DNA from: Bacteroidales bacterium
Lineage (GTDB): Bacteria; Bacteroidota; Bacteroidia; Bacteroidales; Bacteroidaceae
Length of the DNA stretch: 64,000 nt
Direction: 5' to 3'
Assembly (NCBI GenBank): GCA_024690405.1
Contig: JAILCU010000043.1
Coordinates: 1 to 64,000, forward strand
The translations under genes and the position numbers were made by a program. This document shows, piece by piece, positions 63,737 through 64,000 of the stretch. The notes under the pieces were generated by a model that saw only the letters and a list, made by a program, of their open reading frames with translations, ran no database searches and was not told the DNA's origin. Position 1 is the stretch's first letter. Every line of letters begins with the position of its first letter.

Positions 63737-64000
63737 ATGTTACCTCTCGTTTCCATCATCATGGGTAGCACCAGCGACCTTCCTGTCATGGAGAAGGCTG
63801 CGAAGTTCTTGGATGAACTCCAGGTGCCGTTTGAAATGAATGCGCTTTCCGCCCATCGCACGCCGGCTGAAGTCGAGTCCTTTGCGCGTGAGGCAGAAGG
63901 TCGCGGCTTGAAAGTGATCATTGCCGCTGCAGGTATGGCCGCAGCCCTGCCTGGCGTGATTGCGGCTAACACCACGTTACCTGTCATCGGCGTTCCCATC
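63737..64000 (+). CDS. purE: 5-(carboxyamino)imidazole ribonucleotide mutase PurE (truncated by window end)
   Basis: [88 protein letters not shown]; not in the ORF track because no stop lies in the window. Confidence 0.95.
   Translation, partial: MLPLVSIIMGSTSDLPVMEKAAKFLDELQVPFEMNALSAHRTPAEVESFAREAEGRGLKVIIAAAGMAAALPGVIAANTTLPVIGVPI

Overview
This 64-kb window looks like the core chromosome of a Bacteroidetes member, probably Prevotella-like, judging from protein families, TAnnTTTG promoter motifs and gene order. I call 53 protein genes, 4 tRNAs (Met-CAT, Glu-TTC and two identical tandem Asn-GTT), several intrinsic terminators and a candidate SAM-II-type riboswitch upstream of metK. Most genes are housekeeping: ung, prfB, ispG, cysS, gyrB, parE, recO, coaD, lepB, dapB, dprA, greA, miaB, ftsX, uppP, truB, queA, folK, ychF, lgt, rpoN, metK, hemD, rnpA, yidD, rimP-nusA-infB, cvpA, sufB and purE. 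I saw no rRNA, CRISPR array, prophage or transposase. The main items for a second look are: (1) a degenerate 22-bp tandem repeat family at three separate intergenic loci; (2) a dispersed ~65-75-bp element placed just after the stop codons of ung and lepB, with an inverted pair after lepB; (3) a 1492-aa secreted protein fusing a GH123-like domain to a GH33 sialidase; (4) the metK leader; (5) an RnpA with two Ser-rich insertions; (6) an IspG with plant/Bacteroidetes-type signatures but short length; (7) a repeat-rich junction where sufB is followed by purE rather than sufC. Two genes missing from the supplied ORF track were recovered: a 46-aa membrane protein and the 5' part of purE. All assignments are by eye from sequence motifs; no database search was run.
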